From CBDULX01 sp965368175 (lineage in GTDB: Bacteria; Pseudomonadota; Gammaproteobacteria; SZUA-229), in the NCBI GenBank assembly GCA_965368175.1, contig CBDULX010000123.1:1-9146 (forward strand): a DNA stretch of 9,146 bases. Reading direction: 5' to 3'. Positions 8,726-9,146 of the stretch are shown here, piece by piece. The position numbers were made by a program, and so were the translations under genes. Position 1 is the stretch's first letter. Every line of letters begins with the position of its first letter. Under the pieces are notes generated by a model that saw only the letters and a list, made by a program, of their open reading frames with translations, made no database searches and was not told the origin of the DNA.

Positions 8726-8739
8726 CTGTATCCATACAG
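8726..8739 (-). repeat. Hairpin CTGTA / TACAG with TGGA loop on the minus strand
   Basis: A perfect five-pair stem encloses a four-base loop: TCCA on the + strand, TGGA on the minus strand. It lies inside the 101-base segment bounded by the inverted repeat. Confidence 0.65.
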
Positions 8740-8757
8740 TCGTGCTCACGCTCCTTA

Positions 8758-8772
8758 CCTACGTCCTGTAGG
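8758..8772 (-). repeat. Hairpin CCTAC / GTAGG with AGGAC loop on the minus strand
   Basis: A perfect five-pair stem; the + strand loop is GTCCT. The minus strand reads CCTACAGGACGTAGG, which contains CAGGACG. That fits the CAGGA(U/A/C)G repeat described for CsrB-type RNAs. It sits two bases before the right arm of the inverted repeat. Confidence 0.65.
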
Positions 8773-8808
8773 CAACAAAGAAGTAACCAAGAAAATACCG
8801 CCCCGTAC

Positions 8809-8831
8809 TTGCGTGTGTAGGCGACACGCAA
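8809..8831. repeat. Eight-pair hairpin TTGCGTGT / ACACGCAA
   Basis: A perfect stem 8809-8816 / 8824-8831 with a seven-base loop (GTAGGCG). It has no GGA in the loop on either strand. It begins the downstream hairpin chain after the right inverted-repeat arm. Confidence 0.7.
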
Positions 8832-8837
8832 ATTTAT

Positions 8838-8851
8838 CGTGCGACAGCACG
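8838..8851. repeat. Five-pair hairpin CGTGC / GCACG
   Basis: A perfect five-pair stem with tetraloop GACA, seven bases after the preceding hairpin. No GGA in the loop on either strand. Confidence 0.6.
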
Positions 8852-8874
8852 CATATTAACAGCCATTTTGATTA

Positions 8875-8896
8875 TGAATTACATCCCTGTAATTCA
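8875..8896 (-). repeat. Nine-pair hairpin with GGGA loop, close to the CsrA/RsmA binding consensus on the minus strand
   Basis: TGAATTACA (8875-8883) pairs perfectly with TGTAATTCA (8888-8896); the + strand loop is TCCC. On the minus strand the centre reads TTACAGGGATGT, matching the published CsrA SELEX consensus RUACARGGAUGU at 11 of 12 positions, with GGA exposed in the loop as in known sites. The structure is certain; protein binding is untested, and a transcript from this strand is assumed rather than shown. Confidence 0.8.
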
Positions 8897-8906
8897 CCCG
8901 TTGGGC

Positions 8907-8919
8907 CATGCAAAGCATG
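8907..8919. repeat. Five-pair hairpin CATGC / GCATG
   Basis: A perfect five-pair stem with a three-base loop (AAA on +, TTT on -). It lies between the two strongest GGA-loop hairpins and lacks GGA itself. Confidence 0.55.
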
Positions 8920-8921
8920 TT

Positions 8922-8944
8922 TAAATTCGCTCCAGACGAATTTA
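8922..8944 (-). repeat. Eight-pair hairpin TAAATTCG / CGAATTTA with GGA in the minus-strand loop
   Basis: A perfect stem 8922-8929 / 8937-8944 around CTCCAGA. C8930 and G8935 can extend it, with A8936 bulged, to leave loop TCCA (TGGA on the minus strand). It is a sequence variant of the hairpin at 8967-8992. Confidence 0.75.
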
Positions 8945-8966
8945 TCGTATCCATGCATAACAAAAC

Positions 8967-8992
8967 TAAATCCGCCTTCCCTGTCGGATTTA
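8967..8992 (-). repeat. Eight-pair hairpin TAAATCCG / CGGATTTA with GGGA in the minus-strand loop
   Basis: A perfect stem 8967-8974 / 8985-8992 with a ten-base loop that reads ACAGGGAAGG on the minus strand. Compared with the hairpin at 8922-8944 it carries T-to-C in the left arm and the matching A-to-G in the right arm, so pairing is kept. Confidence 0.75.
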
Positions 8993-9120
8993 CCCTACAG
9001 CTCAACAACGCCCAGTAAACTGCAAAGGGGATATATAAAGAAAAATCTGAAACCCTCATAAATCACTCTCTCCTCAGCTTACTCCAGAGGGGATGTTCAA
9101 AAGCACGGGTATTTGCATTT

Positions 9121-9146
9121 ACTTCTTTGACTCGTATTGTGAGTCG
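9121..9146. repeat. Start of a possible further element copy, cut by the window end
   Basis: ACTTCTTTG (9121-9129) repeats the inverted-repeat arm core seen at 8664-8672. It runs into a five-pair hairpin GACTC (9129-9133) / GAGTC (9141-9145) with loop GTATTGT. If this is a second unit, a CAAAGAAGTAA-like arm should follow just outside the window. Confidence 0.4.

Larger units (their letters stand above)
8661..8787. repeat. Inverted repeat GTCACTTCTTTGT / ACAAAGAAGTAAC
   Basis: The left arm 8661-8673 and right arm 8775-8787 are complementary at 12 of 13 positions, with a perfect ten-base core (8664-8673 and 8775-8784). They enclose 101 bases that themselves contain several TCC-loop hairpins. 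The arms could define a foldback unit in RNA or the termini of a non-autonomous mobile unit. No flanking target duplication was recognised. Confidence 0.75.
8643..8993. repeat. Composite palindromic interspersed element (REP/MITE-like)
   Basis: Starts at GGTTTCGCC with a five-pair hairpin (TCGCC 8647-8651 / GGCGA 8656-8660), then the inverted repeat ACTTCTTTGT / ACAAAGAAGT, then a run of separate short hairpins up to 8992. The layout (GGTTTCGCCCG..., GAGTCACTTCTTTG, later CAAAGAAGTAACCAAGAAAAT.CCGCCCC) resembles an intergenic repeat style I recall from several gammaproteobacterial genomes. Coding potential is absent. Boundaries are approximate. Self-pairing is directly visible; genome-wide repetition is inferred. 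Confidence 0.65.
8505..9146. other. Gene-free intergenic region rich in repeats and hairpins
   Basis: These 642 bases follow chpC to the window end. No open reading frame here has a credible start with a ribosome-binding site or a recognisable protein. About 8505-8642 is AT-rich spacer with a weak hairpin and one repeat-like motif. About 8643-8993 is a palindrome-rich composite element. About 8994-9110 shows no structure I can name, apart from AGGGGAT occurring twice (near 9027 and 9090). From 9121 a short motif of the element reappears. Confidence 0.8.

Noticed and set aside
8831..8948. AATTTATCGT direct repeat considered as part of a CRISPR array
   Set aside because: Only two copies of ten bases, unequal surroundings, no regular spacers and no cas genes.
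8856..9059. Minus-strand open frame of 67 codons across the hairpins
   Set aside because: Repeat-derived, no ribosome-binding site, no recognisable protein; the palindromes explain its sequence.
8813..9061. Plus-strand open frame of 82 codons in the intergenic region
   Set aside because: It runs through the hairpin chain, starts with GTG without a ribosome-binding site, and its Cys/Ser/Pro-rich product reflects translated repeat sequence.

Overview
The window carries the 3' part of a Pil-Chp cluster, the chemosensory system that controls type IV pili and twitching motility in Gammaproteobacteria. After it comes a gene-free stretch packed with repeats and hairpins. Gene content and order (pilJ-chpA-chpC), moderate base composition and the downstream repeat style all point to a gammaproteobacterium. 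I cannot name a genus from the sequence.

Layout: positions 1-27 hold only the ribosome-binding region of the first gene; the expected pilG, pilH and pilI would lie further left, outside the window. Positions 28-2127 encode PilJ, the membrane chemoreceptor. After 27 bases, 2155-8040 encode ChpA, a 1961-residue hybrid histidine kinase with an FimL-like N-terminal region, three recognisable Hpt domains, a CheA-type dimerisation/ATPase/CheW core and a C-terminal receiver. Five bases later, 8046-8504 encode ChpC, a small CheW-like adaptor. All three are on the + strand and closely spaced, so they probably form one operon. PilJ would sense the pilus or surface signal, CheW-type adaptors would couple it to ChpA, and ChpA would pass phosphoryl groups to its own receiver and to PilG/PilH-type response regulators encoded elsewhere. 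The methyltransferase pilK and methylesterase chpB that flank chpA in Pseudomonas aeruginosa are absent here.

Positions 8505-9146 hold no credible gene. They contain a weak hairpin just after chpC, a short repeat-like motif (GTCATCCTGAGCGG...), and from about 8643 to 8993 a composite palindromic element. The element has an inverted repeat (ACTTCTTTGT / ACAAAGAAGT) enclosing about 100 bases, followed by a chain of perfect short hairpins. The start of what may be another copy lies at 9121-9146.

The most interesting signal is in this element. Read on the minus strand, many of the hairpins present GGA in the loop, and one (8875-8896) matches the CsrA/RsmA RNA-binding consensus at 11 of 12 positions. 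Two neighbouring hairpins differ by a compensated base pair. Whether this is a CsrA-titrating RNA or simply an interspersed REP-like repeat cannot be decided from sequence alone.
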